A DNA stretch of 64,000 nt from [Anoxybacillus] calidus (GTDB lineage Bacteria; Bacillota; Bacilli; Bacillales; Anoxybacillaceae), in NCBI RefSeq assembly GCF_013760845.1, contig NZ_JACDUU010000002.1, positions 186,001 through 250,000 on the forward strand, given 5' to 3'. The position numbers and the translations under genes were made by a program. Positions within the stretch are counted from its first letter, which is position 1, and the number at the start of each line of letters is the position of its first letter. Positions 49,207-57,434 of the stretch are shown one piece after another. The notes beneath the pieces are model-generated. The model was given only the letters and a program-made list of their open reading frames with translations. It was not told where the DNA came from and did not search any database.

Positions 49207-49315
49207 GGGGCTGACCTGTAAGTGTCTGATCTCACGTGCAATATCATTTTTTATTCGGTGTTATGTACTATGTATGATTGGTTAAGGGGTTCGACACTTT
49301 ACTTGGGTCGGCCTC
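49207..49315 (+). repeat. ~109-bp palindromic repeat, family A copy (forward) between ymxH and dpaA
   Basis: It begins GGGGCTGACCTGTAAGTGTC and ends GACACTTTACTTGGGTCGGCCTC (split as arms), matching the ends of the copies at 57289-57403 and 21101-21212. The middle has diverged. A run of eight T and further AT follows, so this copy probably works as the ymxH terminator and shields the dpaA promoter. Confidence 0.85.
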
Positions 49316-49338
49316 TTTTTTTATTTTTTATTACATTC

Positions 49339-49366
49339 ACCTATTTCCTCTGTTGTTCATAAGATG
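49339..49366 (+). promoter_or_regulatory. Sigma-K-like promoter of dpaAB
   Basis: ACC (49339-49341), 16 bases, then CATAAGATG (49358-49366) fits the sigma-K pattern (AC at -35, CATAnnnT at -10). The dpaAB (spoVF) operon is known to be sigma-K dependent in B. subtilis. The start would lie ~55 bases before dpaA. Confidence 0.5.
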
Positions 49367-49427
49367 TGAGAGAAAACGAGGCTCTTTAGGCAAAAATCTA
49401 GTTTCAAATAAGAAGGTGAGTCATAAA

Positions 49428-50324
49428 ATGCTGACGGGAATGCACGTTGCCATAATAGGCGGAGATGCCAGACAGTTGGAAGTCATTCGTAAATTGATAG
49501 AGTTGGATGCCAAATTATCTTTAATAGGCTTCGATCAATTAGATCATGGGTTTACAGGTGCGACAAAAGTTCAAATCGATGAGGTCGATTTTTCCGATTT
49601 AGATGCAATTATTTTACCGGTTCCCGGTACAAATCTCGAAGGGCAAGTTGACACAGTTTTCTCAAATGAAAAAGTGTTTTTAACAGAAGAGATGCTGTTA
49701 AAAACACCGAAACACTGCACCATTTACTCTGGAATAAGTAACAGTTACCTTGAACAGTTAATGAAAGCTACAAATCGGAAACACGTGCAGTTATTTGAGA
49801 GAGATGATGTAGCCATCTACAATTCTATACCAACAGTTGAAGGAACCATTATGATAGTCATTCAACATACCGACTTTACGATTCACGGTTCTCACGTTGT
49901 TGTCTTAGGATTAGGAAGAGTTGGAATGAGCGTAGCACGTACGTTTGCCGCCTTAGGGGCGAAAGTAAAAGTGGGAGCACGGCGCTCGGAGCATATCGCA
50001 CGCATTACAGAGATGGGATTATATCCTTTTCATCTTAACGACTTAGAAAAAGAAGTAACAGATATCGATATATGTATTAATACGATTCCCCATATGGTTG
50101 TTACAGCCAGCGTTATTTCGAAAATGCCGGCTCACACGTTAATTGTTGATCTTGCTTCTAAACCTGGAGGCACCGATTTTCGTTATGCCGAAAAGAGAGG
50201 CATTAAAGCGTTGCTCGCTCCCGGACTGCCGGGAATTGTTGCCCCGAAAACAGCGGGGCAGATTGTTGCCAATGTGTTAGCGCAGCTGCTTTCAGAAGAT
50301 TTAAAAATACGAGAGGGGAAATGA
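49428..50324 (+). CDS. dpaA: Dipicolinate synthase subunit A
   Basis: DpaA, with DpaB, oxidises dihydrodipicolinate to dipicolinic acid in the mother cell during sporulation. The ATG at 49428 follows AGAAGGTGAG; the longer frame from 49278 runs out of the palindromic repeat and is not real. The protein has 298 residues. An N-terminal MHVAIIGGDARQLEVI region and a Rossmann NAD(P)-binding motif (VVLGLGRVGMSVARTFAALG) are visible. dpaB follows after 3 bases. Confidence 0.96.
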   Translation: MLTGMHVAIIGGDARQLEVIRKLIELDAKLSLIGFDQLDHGFTGATKVQIDEVDFSDLDAIILPVPGTNLEGQVDTVFSNEKVFLTEEMLLKTPKHCTIYSGISNSYLEQLMKATNRKHVQLFERDDVAIYNSIPTVEGTIMIVIQHTDFTIHGSHVVVLGLGRVGMSVARTFAALGAKVKVGARRSEHIARITEMGLYPFHLNDLEKEVTDIDICINTIPHMVVTASVISKMPAHTLIVDLASKPGGTDFRYAEKRGIKALLAPGLPGIVAPKTAGQIVANVLAQLLSEDLKIREGK

Positions 50325-50327
50325 TTT

Positions 50328-50930
50328 ATGAGTTTACAAGGAAAACGAATCGGTTTTGGCTTAACAGGCTCTCACTGCACATATGATGAAGTAATACCGG
50401 AAATTGAAAAATTAGTGGAAGAAGGCGCGGAAGTTTTACCGATTGTTACGTATACAGTGCAAACGACAAATACCCGTTTTGGAGACGGAGCGGATTGGGT
50501 GAAAAAATTAGAAGAAATCACAGGGAATAAAGTCATTGATACGATCGTTAAAGCAGAGCCACTCGGGCCCAAAATTCCGCTTGATTGTATGGTCATTGCT
50601 CCTTTGACAGGAAACTCGATGAGCAAACTTGCTAATGCAATGACCGACTCTCCAGTATTAATGGCAGCAAAGGCAACGATGCGCGGTCATCGGCCGGTTG
50701 TTGTTGGCATTTCAACAAATGATGCACTAGGTTTAAATGGGGTCAATTTAATGCGTCTCATGGCTGCAAAAAATATTTATTTCATTCCGTTCGGTCAAGA
50801 TGCACCGCAAACAAAGCCAAATTCCATGGTAGCGAGAATGTCGCTTTTACGCGATACGGTTATTGCTGCGCTTGAAGGTAGACAGCTCCAGCCAGTCATT
50901 ATCGAAAAGTTCCGTGACAGTGAGATTTAA
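50328..50930 (+). CDS. dpaB: Dipicolinate synthase subunit B (flavoprotein-like)
   Basis: This 200-residue protein has a flavoprotein fold (GKRIGFGLTGSHCTYDEV; DCMVIAPLTGNSMSKLANAM), as in the phosphopantothenoylcysteine decarboxylase group. It forms dipicolinate synthase with DpaA. GAGGGGAAATG lies upstream. A terminator follows, isolating the sporulation pair from the vegetative asd operon. Confidence 0.96.
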   Translation: MSLQGKRIGFGLTGSHCTYDEVIPEIEKLVEEGAEVLPIVTYTVQTTNTRFGDGADWVKKLEEITGNKVIDTIVKAEPLGPKIPLDCMVIAPLTGNSMSKLANAMTDSPVLMAAKATMRGHRPVVVGISTNDALGLNGVNLMRLMAAKNIYFIPFGQDAPQTKPNSMVARMSLLRDTVIAALEGRQLQPVIIEKFRDSEI

Positions 50931-50944
50931 TAAATAAGCATCGG

Positions 50945-50988
50945 AGAGAAAATTTATGCGATGAGTAAAATTTTTCTCTCCTTTATAG
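50945..50988 (+). terminator. Terminator of dpaB
   Basis: GGAGAGAAAATTT pairs with AAATTTTTCTCTCC with a one-base bulge, then TTTATAG. Confidence 0.75.
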
Positions 50989-51063
50989 ATGAATGTGCTA
51001 AAATAAATGTTATTAAAATGCTATGAATATAATATTTATCTTAGATCGGAAGGAGAAATCGTC

Positions 51064-52113
51064 ATGGAACAAAAAGGATTGCATGTTGCTGTTGTCGGAG
51101 CAACAGGCGCTGTTGGTCAACAAATGATTCGTACATTAGAAAACAGAAACTTCCCAATTGCTAAATTAACATTATTATCATCAGAGCGTTCTGCTGGTAA
51201 AAGAGTAGTTTTTAAAGGAGAAGAAATTACTGTACAAGTAGCAAAGCCAGAAAGCTTTGAAGGTGTGGATATTGCATTATTTAGCGCTGGAGGCTCTGTT
51301 TCAAAAGAATTGGCCCCAGAAGCAGTTAAACGGGGGGCTGTTGTAGTTGATAATACGAGCGCTTTCCGTATGGATGAAAATGTACCGCTTGTCGTACCTG
51401 AGGTAAATGAAGAAGATTTAAAATGGCATAACGGTATTATTGCTAATCCGAACTGCTCAACCATTCAAATGGTCGTAGCGCTTGAACCGATTCGGAAGGC
51501 ATTCGGCTTGAAAAAAGTGATTGTTTCCACGTATCAAGCTGTATCTGGTGCGGGAGCACAAGCGATTGAAGAGCTTCAATCACAATCAAAAGCTGTCCTT
51601 GAAGGTAAAGAGTTTACACCGGAAATTTTACCAGTTAAATCTGATAAAAAACATTACCAAATAGCGTTTAATGCGATTCCGCAAATTGATAAATTTCAAG
51701 AGAATGGTTTTACATTTGAAGAAATGAAAATGATTAATGAAACAAAAAAAATTATGCATATGCCAGAGTTGGAAGTAGCGGCAACGTGCGTGCGAATTCC
51801 AGTGATCACAGGGCATTCTGAGTCCGTATATATCGAAGTCGAAAAAGCGAATGTAACAATTGAAGATGTGAAAAGCGTATTGAAAGATGCCCCTGGCGTT
51901 GTGTTGCAAGATGAACCGGCTGAGCAGCTTTATCCAATGCCTGCTGACTGCGTTGGCAAAAATGATGTATTTGTTGGCCGTATTCGTAAAGATTTAGACC
52001 GCGATTATGGATTCCATTTATGGATTGTATCTGATAACTTATTAAAAGGAGCAGCATGGAATTCTGTACAAATTGCCGAAAGTTTGCTTAAATTAGGTCT
52101 TGTGAAGGCGTAA
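51064..52113 (+). CDS. asd: Aspartate-semialdehyde dehydrogenase
   Basis: Asd reduces aspartyl phosphate to the semialdehyde, the branch point to lysine, threonine, methionine and diaminopimelate. The ATG at 51064 follows GGAAGGAG; the 51007 ATG has no site. It has 349 residues, with the NADP-binding [10 protein letters not shown] and catalytic C131 in [10 protein letters not shown]. It heads the asd-dapG-dapA cluster. Confidence 0.97.
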   Translation: MEQKGLHVAVVGATGAVGQQMIRTLENRNFPIAKLTLLSSERSAGKRVVFKGEEITVQVAKPESFEGVDIALFSAGGSVSKELAPEAVKRGAVVVDNTSAFRMDENVPLVVPEVNEEDLKWHNGIIANPNCSTIQMVVALEPIRKAFGLKKVIVSTYQAVSGAGAQAIEELQSQSKAVLEGKEFTPEILPVKSDKKHYQIAFNAIPQIDKFQENGFTFEEMKMINETKKIMHMPELEVAATCVRIPVITGHSESVYIEVEKANVTIEDVKSVLKDAPGVVLQDEPAEQLYPMPADCVGKNDVFVGRIRKDLDRDYGFHLWIVSDNLLKGAAWNSVQIAESLLKLGLVKA

Positions 52114-52159
52114 AATCGAAAAGCATCAAGTTTTCTTCAATATTAATCGGGGTGTTACA

Positions 52160-53407
52160 ATGAAAATCATTGTTCAAAAGTTTGGCGGTACATCGGTCCG
52201 TGATGAACACGGACGAGAATTAGCACGCAAGCATATTATGCGAGCATTAGATGAAGGTTATAAAGTCGTCGTTGTTGTTTCTGCAATGGGCAGAAAAGGA
52301 GAACCGTATGCAACCGATACGCTTTTAAGTCTAATTGACGGTAGTCACTCTTATGTTAGCAAGCGTGAGCAAGATATGCTTATGGCTTGCGGTGAAATTA
52401 TTTCAAGTGTTGTTTTTAGCAATATGCTGAACATGCACGGAATTAAAGCAACGGCATTAACTGGTGCGCAAGCTGGCTTTTGTACCAATGCAGATCATAC
52501 AAATGCGAAAATTATTGAGATGCGCTGCGACCGTTTGTTAAAGACGTTAGAGGAATATGAAGTTGTTGTTGTTGCTGGTTTCCAGGGGGCAACAAAAGAC
52601 GGAGATGTTACAACAATTGGTCGCGGTGGCAGCGATACATCAGCAGCTGCGCTTGGGGCGGCATTAAATGCCGAGTGGATCGATATTTTTACCGATGTTG
52701 AAGGAGTTATGACAGCGGATCCGCGTATTGTCGAAAACGCGCGCCCACTTGATGTCGTGACGTATACAGAAATTTGTAATATGGCGTATCAAGGGGCGAA
52801 AGTGATTCATCCGCGCGCTGTGGAAATCGCGATGCAGGCAAAAGTTCCGATTCGTATAAGGTCAACCTATTCCGATGCTCCAGGAACGCTTGTCACTTCG
52901 CTTGTAAAAGGGAATAAAGGAAGTGATGTAAAGGAGCGTCTAGTAACAGGAATTGCCCATGTGTCCAATATTACGCAAATTAAAGTATATGCAAAAGAAG
53001 GACACTATGAATTGCAGTCTGATGTGTTTAAAGCGATGGCAAATGAAGGAATTAGTGTAGACTTTATTAACATCTCTCCAAACGGTGTTGTGTACACAGT
53101 TGCTGGAGAGATGACGGAGCGCGCTGTTGCGGCATTGCGGAAAATCGGCTATGAGCCTGTCGTAACAAAAGGATGCGCGAAAGTTTCTACTGTCGGTGCA
53201 GGAATTGCTGGAGTTCCTGGGGTTACAGCCAAAATCGTAACCGCTCTTTCAGAACAAGGCATTCAAATTTTGCAATCGGCTGACAGCCATACAACGATTT
53301 GGGTCCTTGTCAAAGAAGAAGATTTAAAGAAAGCTGTGAATGCATTGCACGAAGCTTTTCATCTCTCCGAAGAACCGCAAGAAGTAGATAAATATAAATA
53401 CGAATGA
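52160..53407 (+). CDS. dapG: Aspartokinase I (diaminopimelate-sensitive type)
   Basis: Aspartokinase phosphorylates aspartate. The 415 residues begin MKIIVQKFGGTSVRD, with TTIGRGGSDTSAAALGAALNA and FTDVEGVMTADPR in the catalytic part. Two ACT domains fill residues ~265-400. By synteny with B. subtilis this is DapG, inhibited by diaminopimelate; the specificity is an inference. GGGGTGTTACA lies upstream. Confidence 0.94.
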   Translation: MKIIVQKFGGTSVRDEHGRELARKHIMRALDEGYKVVVVVSAMGRKGEPYATDTLLSLIDGSHSYVSKREQDMLMACGEIISSVVFSNMLNMHGIKATALTGAQAGFCTNADHTNAKIIEMRCDRLLKTLEEYEVVVVAGFQGATKDGDVTTIGRGGSDTSAAALGAALNAEWIDIFTDVEGVMTADPRIVENARPLDVVTYTEICNMAYQGAKVIHPRAVEIAMQAKVPIRIRSTYSDAPGTLVTSLVKGNKGSDVKERLVTGIAHVSNITQIKVYAKEGHYELQSDVFKAMANEGISVDFINISPNGVVYTVAGEMTERAVAALRKIGYEPVVTKGCAKVSTVGAGIAGVPGVTAKIVTALSEQGIQILQSADSHTTIWVLVKEEDLKKAVNALHEAFHLSEEPQEVDKYKYE

Positions 53408-53419
53408 GGAGTGAAAGCG

Positions 53420-54292
53420 TTGATTCAATTCGGTAAAGTCGTCACAGCGATGGTGACGCCATTTGATAGTAAAGGAAATATCGATTTTGCAAAAACAACG
53501 CAACTTGTCAATTACTTAATTGACAACGGGACGGATTCTCTCGTTGTCGCAGGGACGACAGGTGAATCTCCAACATTAACTACAGAAGAAAAAGTCGCGT
53601 TATTCCGACATGTTGTTTCTGTTGTCAATGGCAGAGTTCCGGTCATTGCTGGAACAGGGAGCAACAATACGCACGCTTCCATCGATTTAACAAAAAAGGC
53701 GGAGGAAGCAGGCGTTGATGCTGTGATGCTTGTAGCTCCTTACTATAACAAACCGAATCAAGAAGGACTTTATCAGCATTTTAAGGCGATAGCTGAAAGT
53801 ACCTCTCTTCCGGTTATGCTATACAATATTCCAGGTCGTTCTGTTGTAAATATGGCTGTTGATACGATTGTTCGCTTGTCAAAAATTCCAAATGTTGTTG
53901 CTGTAAAAGATGCAAGTGGCAATTTGGATGCGATGACAGAAATTATTGCTAATACAGATGAAGATTTTATGTTATATAGCGGTGATGACGGATTAACGCT
54001 TCCGGTTATGGCGATTGGTGGTCACGGTGTTGTATCCGTTGCATCACACATTATTGGCAATGAAATGCAGGAGATGATTGCTGCATTTGAAAACGGTGAG
54101 CGCATGAAGGCAGCAAAGCTTCATCAAAAATTACTACCAATCATGAAAGGGCTCTTTGCTGCACCGAACCCAGTGCCTGTAAAAACAGCGTTGCAAATGA
54201 AAGGATTGGATGTGGGTTCTGTTCGCTTGCCGCTTGTTCCATTGACAGAGCAGGAGCGAGTACAGCTTGCTAACCTTTTAAATGTTTTATAA
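53420..54292 (+). CDS. dapA: 4-hydroxy-tetrahydrodipicolinate synthase
   Basis: DapA condenses pyruvate with aspartate semialdehyde. TTG at 53420 with GAGGAGTG upstream gives 290 residues, the usual length; the GTG at 53411 lies within the ribosome-binding site. Schiff-base K163 (VVAVKDASG), Y135 (LYNIPGR) and the AGTTGESPTL motif are present. Its product feeds diaminopimelate synthesis and, in sporulation, DpaAB encoded just upstream. Confidence 0.97.
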   Translation: MIQFGKVVTAMVTPFDSKGNIDFAKTTQLVNYLIDNGTDSLVVAGTTGESPTLTTEEKVALFRHVVSVVNGRVPVIAGTGSNNTHASIDLTKKAEEAGVDAVMLVAPYYNKPNQEGLYQHFKAIAESTSLPVMLYNIPGRSVVNMAVDTIVRLSKIPNVVAVKDASGNLDAMTEIIANTDEDFMLYSGDDGLTLPVMAIGGHGVVSVASHIIGNEMQEMIAAFENGERMKAAKLHQKLLPIMKGLFAAPNPVPVKTALQMKGLDVGSVRLPLVPLTEQERVQLANLLNVL

Positions 54293-54304
54293 TTTGATCT
54301 TACT

Positions 54305-54388
54305 AAGGGTCAGATTTCCTCGAATGACGATCATAATGGAACAGAGTTTTCTATTGTCGTCTGAGGGAGCTGGCCCTTTCCTTTTTGT
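54305..54388. repeat. Palindromic repeat/terminator, family C copy 2, after dapA
   Basis: AGGGTCAG pairs with CTGGCCCT with one wobble, and inner TCCTC/GAGGGA and ACGA/TCGT segments also pair, giving an ~80-base imperfect hairpin ending in CCCTTTCCTTTTTG. The left arm shares GGGTC(T/A)G(A)TTTCC(C/T)CGAA with the element at 41723. It probably terminates dapA transcription. Confidence 0.7.
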
Positions 54389-54420
54389 AACATGACTGAA
54401 TGTATGTTCAACAAATTATC

Positions 54421-54450
54421 TTGTATTCCAAATCTTGCATCAGTTATAAT
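54421..54450 (+). promoter_or_regulatory. Sigma-A promoter of rnjB
   Basis: TTGTAT (54421-54426), 18 bases and a perfect TATAAT (54445-54450), 50 bases before the rnjB start. Confidence 0.65.
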
Positions 54451-54500
54451 AAACTCAAGTGACTTTGAGCGGGTTAGTATCTTCATAGGAGGACGTAGCA

Positions 54501-56168
54501 TTGAGTACAAAATATGCAGAAAAAATAAGAGTGTTTTCCCTTGGGGGAGTTGGGGAAATCGGAAAAAATATGTATGTCGTTGAGGTTGATGACGACATTT
54601 TTGTCATTGATGCAGGAATTATGTTTCCGGAAGATGAAATGTTAGGAATTGATATGGTCATTCCTGACATCTCTTACCTTGTGGAACGTCAAGAGCGAAT
54701 TAAAGGTATATTTCTTACGCACGGTCATGAAGAGCATATCGGAGCGATTGCTTATGTTTTGCGGAAAATCAATGTTCCGGTCTATGCAACGAAACTAACG
54801 CTTGCATTAGTCGAAGAAAAGTTGAAAGAACATGGTGTTACAGTGCGTGCGCAGTTAAATGAAGTTCATTCCGATTCCGTAGTGACTTTTGAGAAAGCGA
54901 AAATGACATTTTTCCGAACGATTCACAGCATTCCTGACTCAATCGGAATCAGCATTCACACGTCACAAGGGGCCATTGTCTATACGGGCGATTTTAAATT
55001 TGACCAAACTCCATATGGCATAAACCGGGTTGATTTAGGGAAAATGGCGCAAATCGGCGATCAAGGCGTATTATGTTTACTTTCAGACAGCACGAATGCG
55101 GAAAGACCTGGATATACCGGATCCGATACCGTTGTTGCTCAAGAGATTGCTGATGTTGTTTATGATGCACGTGGCAGGGTGATTGTCGCATGCTATGCGT
55201 CAAATATTACGAGAATCCAACAAGTATTAAATGCGGCAAAAAAACATCGACGGAAAGTTGCCATTGTCGGCCGCAGCATGCATAGAGTAATGGATATTGC
55301 CCTTCGGCTTGGTTATTTGCAAATTCCTGATAAGCTTGTGATTTCGATTAACGATATTCATCAATATGAAGATAAAGAGCTCGTTATATTGACAACAGGC
55401 GGCCATGGAGAGCCGATGGGAGTGTTAGCGCGTATGGCGAAGCAAGCGCATAAACAAGTTAATATTAAGGAAGGCGATACGGTCATTATCGCTGCTTCGC
55501 CGATGCCTGGAAATGAGCTTATTGTTTCCAAAACAATCGACGCCTTGTATCGCGCCGGTGCGAATGTAATTTACGGACAGCGAAACGTACATGTTTCCGG
55601 ACATGGAAGTCAAGAAGAATTAAAATTAATGCTTAATTTAATGAAACCGAAATATTTTATTCCTGTTCATGGCGAATATCGTATGCAAAAAGCGCATGCG
55701 AAGCTGGCAAAGGCGGTTGGAATTGCTGAGGACCAAACATTTTTAATTGATAAGGGAGATGTTATCGAGTTTCGCAATGGTCAAGCCCGTTATGGTGGAA
55801 AAGTACCATGTGGCAATATTCTCATCGATGGGTTAGGAATCGGTGATGTTGGAAATATTGTATTACGCGATCGTCGCCTGCTTTCGCAAGACGGGATTTT
55901 AATTGTTGTGGTTACGCTTAGTAAAGAAGCAAAGAAAATCATTGCTGGGCCGGAAATTATTTCCCGCGGTTTTGTCTATGTAAGGGAATCAGAGACTCTT
56001 CTTGATGAGGCAACCAAAATCGTTGCAGATATCGTCAACAAATGTATGCAGGACTATATCATTGAATGGTCGTCGCTCAAGTCGAATATTCGTGAGGCGT
56101 TAAACCAGTATTTATTTGAAAAGACAAAGCGTAAACCGATGATTTTACCAATCATTATGGAAATATAA
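54501..56168 (+). CDS. rnjB: Ribonuclease J2
   Basis: RNase J proteins are metallo-beta-lactamase/beta-CASP ribonucleases with 5'-exo and endo activity that work in mRNA decay and 16S maturation. The 555-residue length and position after dapA fit RNase J2 (YmfA). TTG at 54501 follows AGGAGGACG. The metal motif reads HGHEEH (H74-H79) with Glu where active RNase J1 has Asp, consistent with the weak activity reported for J2. The SDSTNAERPG and HVSGHGSQEE motifs of the family are present. Confidence 0.93.
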   Translation: MSTKYAEKIRVFSLGGVGEIGKNMYVVEVDDDIFVIDAGIMFPEDEMLGIDMVIPDISYLVERQERIKGIFLTHGHEEHIGAIAYVLRKINVPVYATKLTLALVEEKLKEHGVTVRAQLNEVHSDSVVTFEKAKMTFFRTIHSIPDSIGISIHTSQGAIVYTGDFKFDQTPYGINRVDLGKMAQIGDQGVLCLLSDSTNAERPGYTGSDTVVAQEIADVVYDARGRVIVACYASNITRIQQVLNAAKKHRRKVAIVGRSMHRVMDIALRLGYLQIPDKLVISINDIHQYEDKELVILTTGGHGEPMGVLARMAKQAHKQVNIKEGDTVIIAASPMPGNELIVSKTIDALYRAGANVIYGQRNVHVSGHGSQEELKLMLNLMKPKYFIPVHGEYRMQKAHAKLAKAVGIAEDQTFLIDKGDVIEFRNGQARYGGKVPCGNILIDGLGIGDVGNIVLRDRRLLSQDGILIVVVTLSKEAKKIIAGPEIISRGFVYVRESETLLDEATKIVADIVNKCMQDYIIEWSSLKSNIREALNQYLFEKTKRKPMILPIIMEI

Positions 56169-56190
56169 CACGATCATGCTCAAAGTCTGT

Positions 56191-56232
56191 CAAAAATGCT
56201 GATTGAACAGTTTCGTTCAATCAGCATTTTTA
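56191..56232 (+). terminator. Rho-independent terminator of rnjB
   Basis: AAAATGCTGATTGAAC pairs with GTTCAATCAGCATTTT around AGTTTC. It is very strong. Confidence 0.93.
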
Positions 56233-56283
56233 TTTTATCAATAGAACATACTAACAGTATCATCATATGAAAGGAGCATGAAA

Positions 56284-57024
56284 ATGAACAAGGAGCGATA
56301 CATAGCTTCCGAACAAGAAGAGCAGCAAGAAGAAACGAAGAAAGAAAACGTTGCGGAAATGATTCAACAATTAGGACAAACGAACGTGCCGCAAATGACA
56401 CCAGATTCAAACATTCATTGCTTAACAATCGTCGGACAAATCGAGGGGCATATTCAGCTTCCTCCGCAAAATAAGACAACAAAATATGAACACGTTATTC
56501 CGCAAATTGTGGCGATTGAACAAAATTCGAACATCGAAGGGCTGCTTGTTTTGTTGAATACAGTTGGTGGAGATGTGGAAGCAGGGTTGGCGATTGCAGA
56601 AATGCTTGCCTCTTTATCCAAACCAACCGTTTCCGTTGTGTTAGGTGGAGGACATTCCATCGGTGTACCTATCGCGGTTTCTTGTGATTATTCATTTATC
56701 GTGGAAACGGCAACAATGACTATTCACCCGATTCGTTTAACAGGTCTTGTCATTGGAGTACCGCAAACATTTGAGTATTTAGATAAAATGCAGGAACGAG
56801 TTGTCAGATTTGTGACGAAACATTCGAATATTAGCGAGGAAAAGTTCAAGGAATTAATGTTTTCCAAAGGGAATTTAACGCGTGATATCGGTACAAATGT
56901 AGTTGGCTTAGATGCTGTGAAGTATGGGTTAATCGATGAAGTTGGCGGCGTATCACAGGCGATGAAAAAATTGCGGGAGTTAATTGAAGTAAATAAAAGA
57001 GAAGAAGGAAAGATGTTGCAATGA
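56284..57024 (+). CDS. tepA: ClpP-like serine peptidase TepA
   Basis: TepA is a ClpP-fold protein with a proposed role in protein translocation or signal-peptide handling, and during spore outgrowth in B. subtilis. The ATG at 56284 is 7 bases after AAGGAG and is preferred to the ATG at 56278. It has 246 residues. The nucleophile motif [13 protein letters not shown] and the later TIHPIR histidine are visible, plus [17 protein letters not shown]. The N-terminus is Glu/Gln rich. ylzJ overlaps by 4 bases. Confidence 0.9.
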   Translation: MNKERYIASEQEEQQEETKKENVAEMIQQLGQTNVPQMTPDSNIHCLTIVGQIEGHIQLPPQNKTTKYEHVIPQIVAIEQNSNIEGLLVLLNTVGGDVEAGLAIAEMLASLSKPTVSVVLGGGHSIGVPIAVSCDYSFIVETATMTIHPIRLTGLVIGVPQTFEYLDKMQERVVRFVTKHSNISEEKFKELMFSKGNLTRDIGTNVVGLDAVKYGLIDEVGGVSQAMKKLRELIEVNKREEGKMLQ

Positions 57025-57245
57025 TTTTATATACGCTGATGCCACAAGAGCTTATATTTCAAACGACTTCTGCAGAGTATGCAAAACAGCAGCTTGTTTA
57101 TTATGACGGCATACCATTGCTAGTACGAGAAACGGAAGCAAAAGAATATGAAATTGTTCGCAATTTAAGTACAAATCCACAACATTTTTTACAATCTAAA
57201 TATTCACCAGGAATGAGGATCTTACCAACCACGATAACCTCATAA
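57021..57245 (+). CDS. ylzJ: YlzJ-like protein
   Basis: This 74-residue protein starts [13 protein letters not shown], the YlzJ pattern, and ends in a short Pro/Thr stretch. It is coupled to tepA (ATG overlaps the tepA stop) and precedes spoIIIE, as in B. subtilis. Its function is unknown. Confidence 0.85.
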   Translation: MILYTLMPQELIFQTTSAEYAKQQLVYYDGIPLLVRETEAKEYEIVRNLSTNPQHFLQSKYSPGMRILPTTITS

Positions 57246-57270
57246 TCAACTCCTGTATTTTCGCCATTTG

Positions 57271-57279
57271 TGATATAAT
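57271..57279 (+). promoter_or_regulatory. Extended -10 promoter before spoIIIE
   Basis: TGATATAAT (57271-57279) is a perfect extended -10. It lies 10 bases before the family A repeat, so the transcript would begin at or near the repeat and carry it in the 5' leader of spoIIIE. Confidence 0.5.
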
Positions 57280-57288
57280 GAGAATAAA

Positions 57289-57403
57289 GGGGCTGACCCA
57301 TAAGTGTCTGACCTCATGTGCATTTCACAATATATAGTTCATTCATGTTATTGTCCTATATATTGTGTTGTGGGGTCTGACACTTTACTTTTGGGTCAGC
57401 CTC
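57289..57403 (+). repeat. 115-bp palindromic repeat, family A copy (forward) in the spoIIIE leader
   Basis: GGGGCTGACCCA (57289-57300) is matched by TGGGTCAGCCTC (57392-57403). Inside, AAGTGTCTGACCTCA faces GGGGTCTGACACTTTA, and an AT-rich core has CACAATATATAG opposite CTATATATTGTG. The whole element is thus one long imperfect hairpin. 20 bases (57353-57372) are identical to the reverse complement of the copy upstream of sigD. No coding capacity. Confidence 0.88.
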
Positions 57404-57434
57404 TATTTCAAGTTTTATGTTGGAGTGACAGACA

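Noticed and set aside
49278-49427. N-terminal extension of dpaA starting inside the palindromic repeat
   Set aside because: The true start at 49428 has AGAAGGTGAG upstream and gives the family's length; the extension is translated repeat and AT-rich leader.
50931-51063. Lysine riboswitch or other metabolite riboswitch before asd-dapG-dapA
   Set aside because: The ~130-base gap holds the dpaB terminator and an AT-rich promoter region only; it is too short and lacks lysine-box structure.
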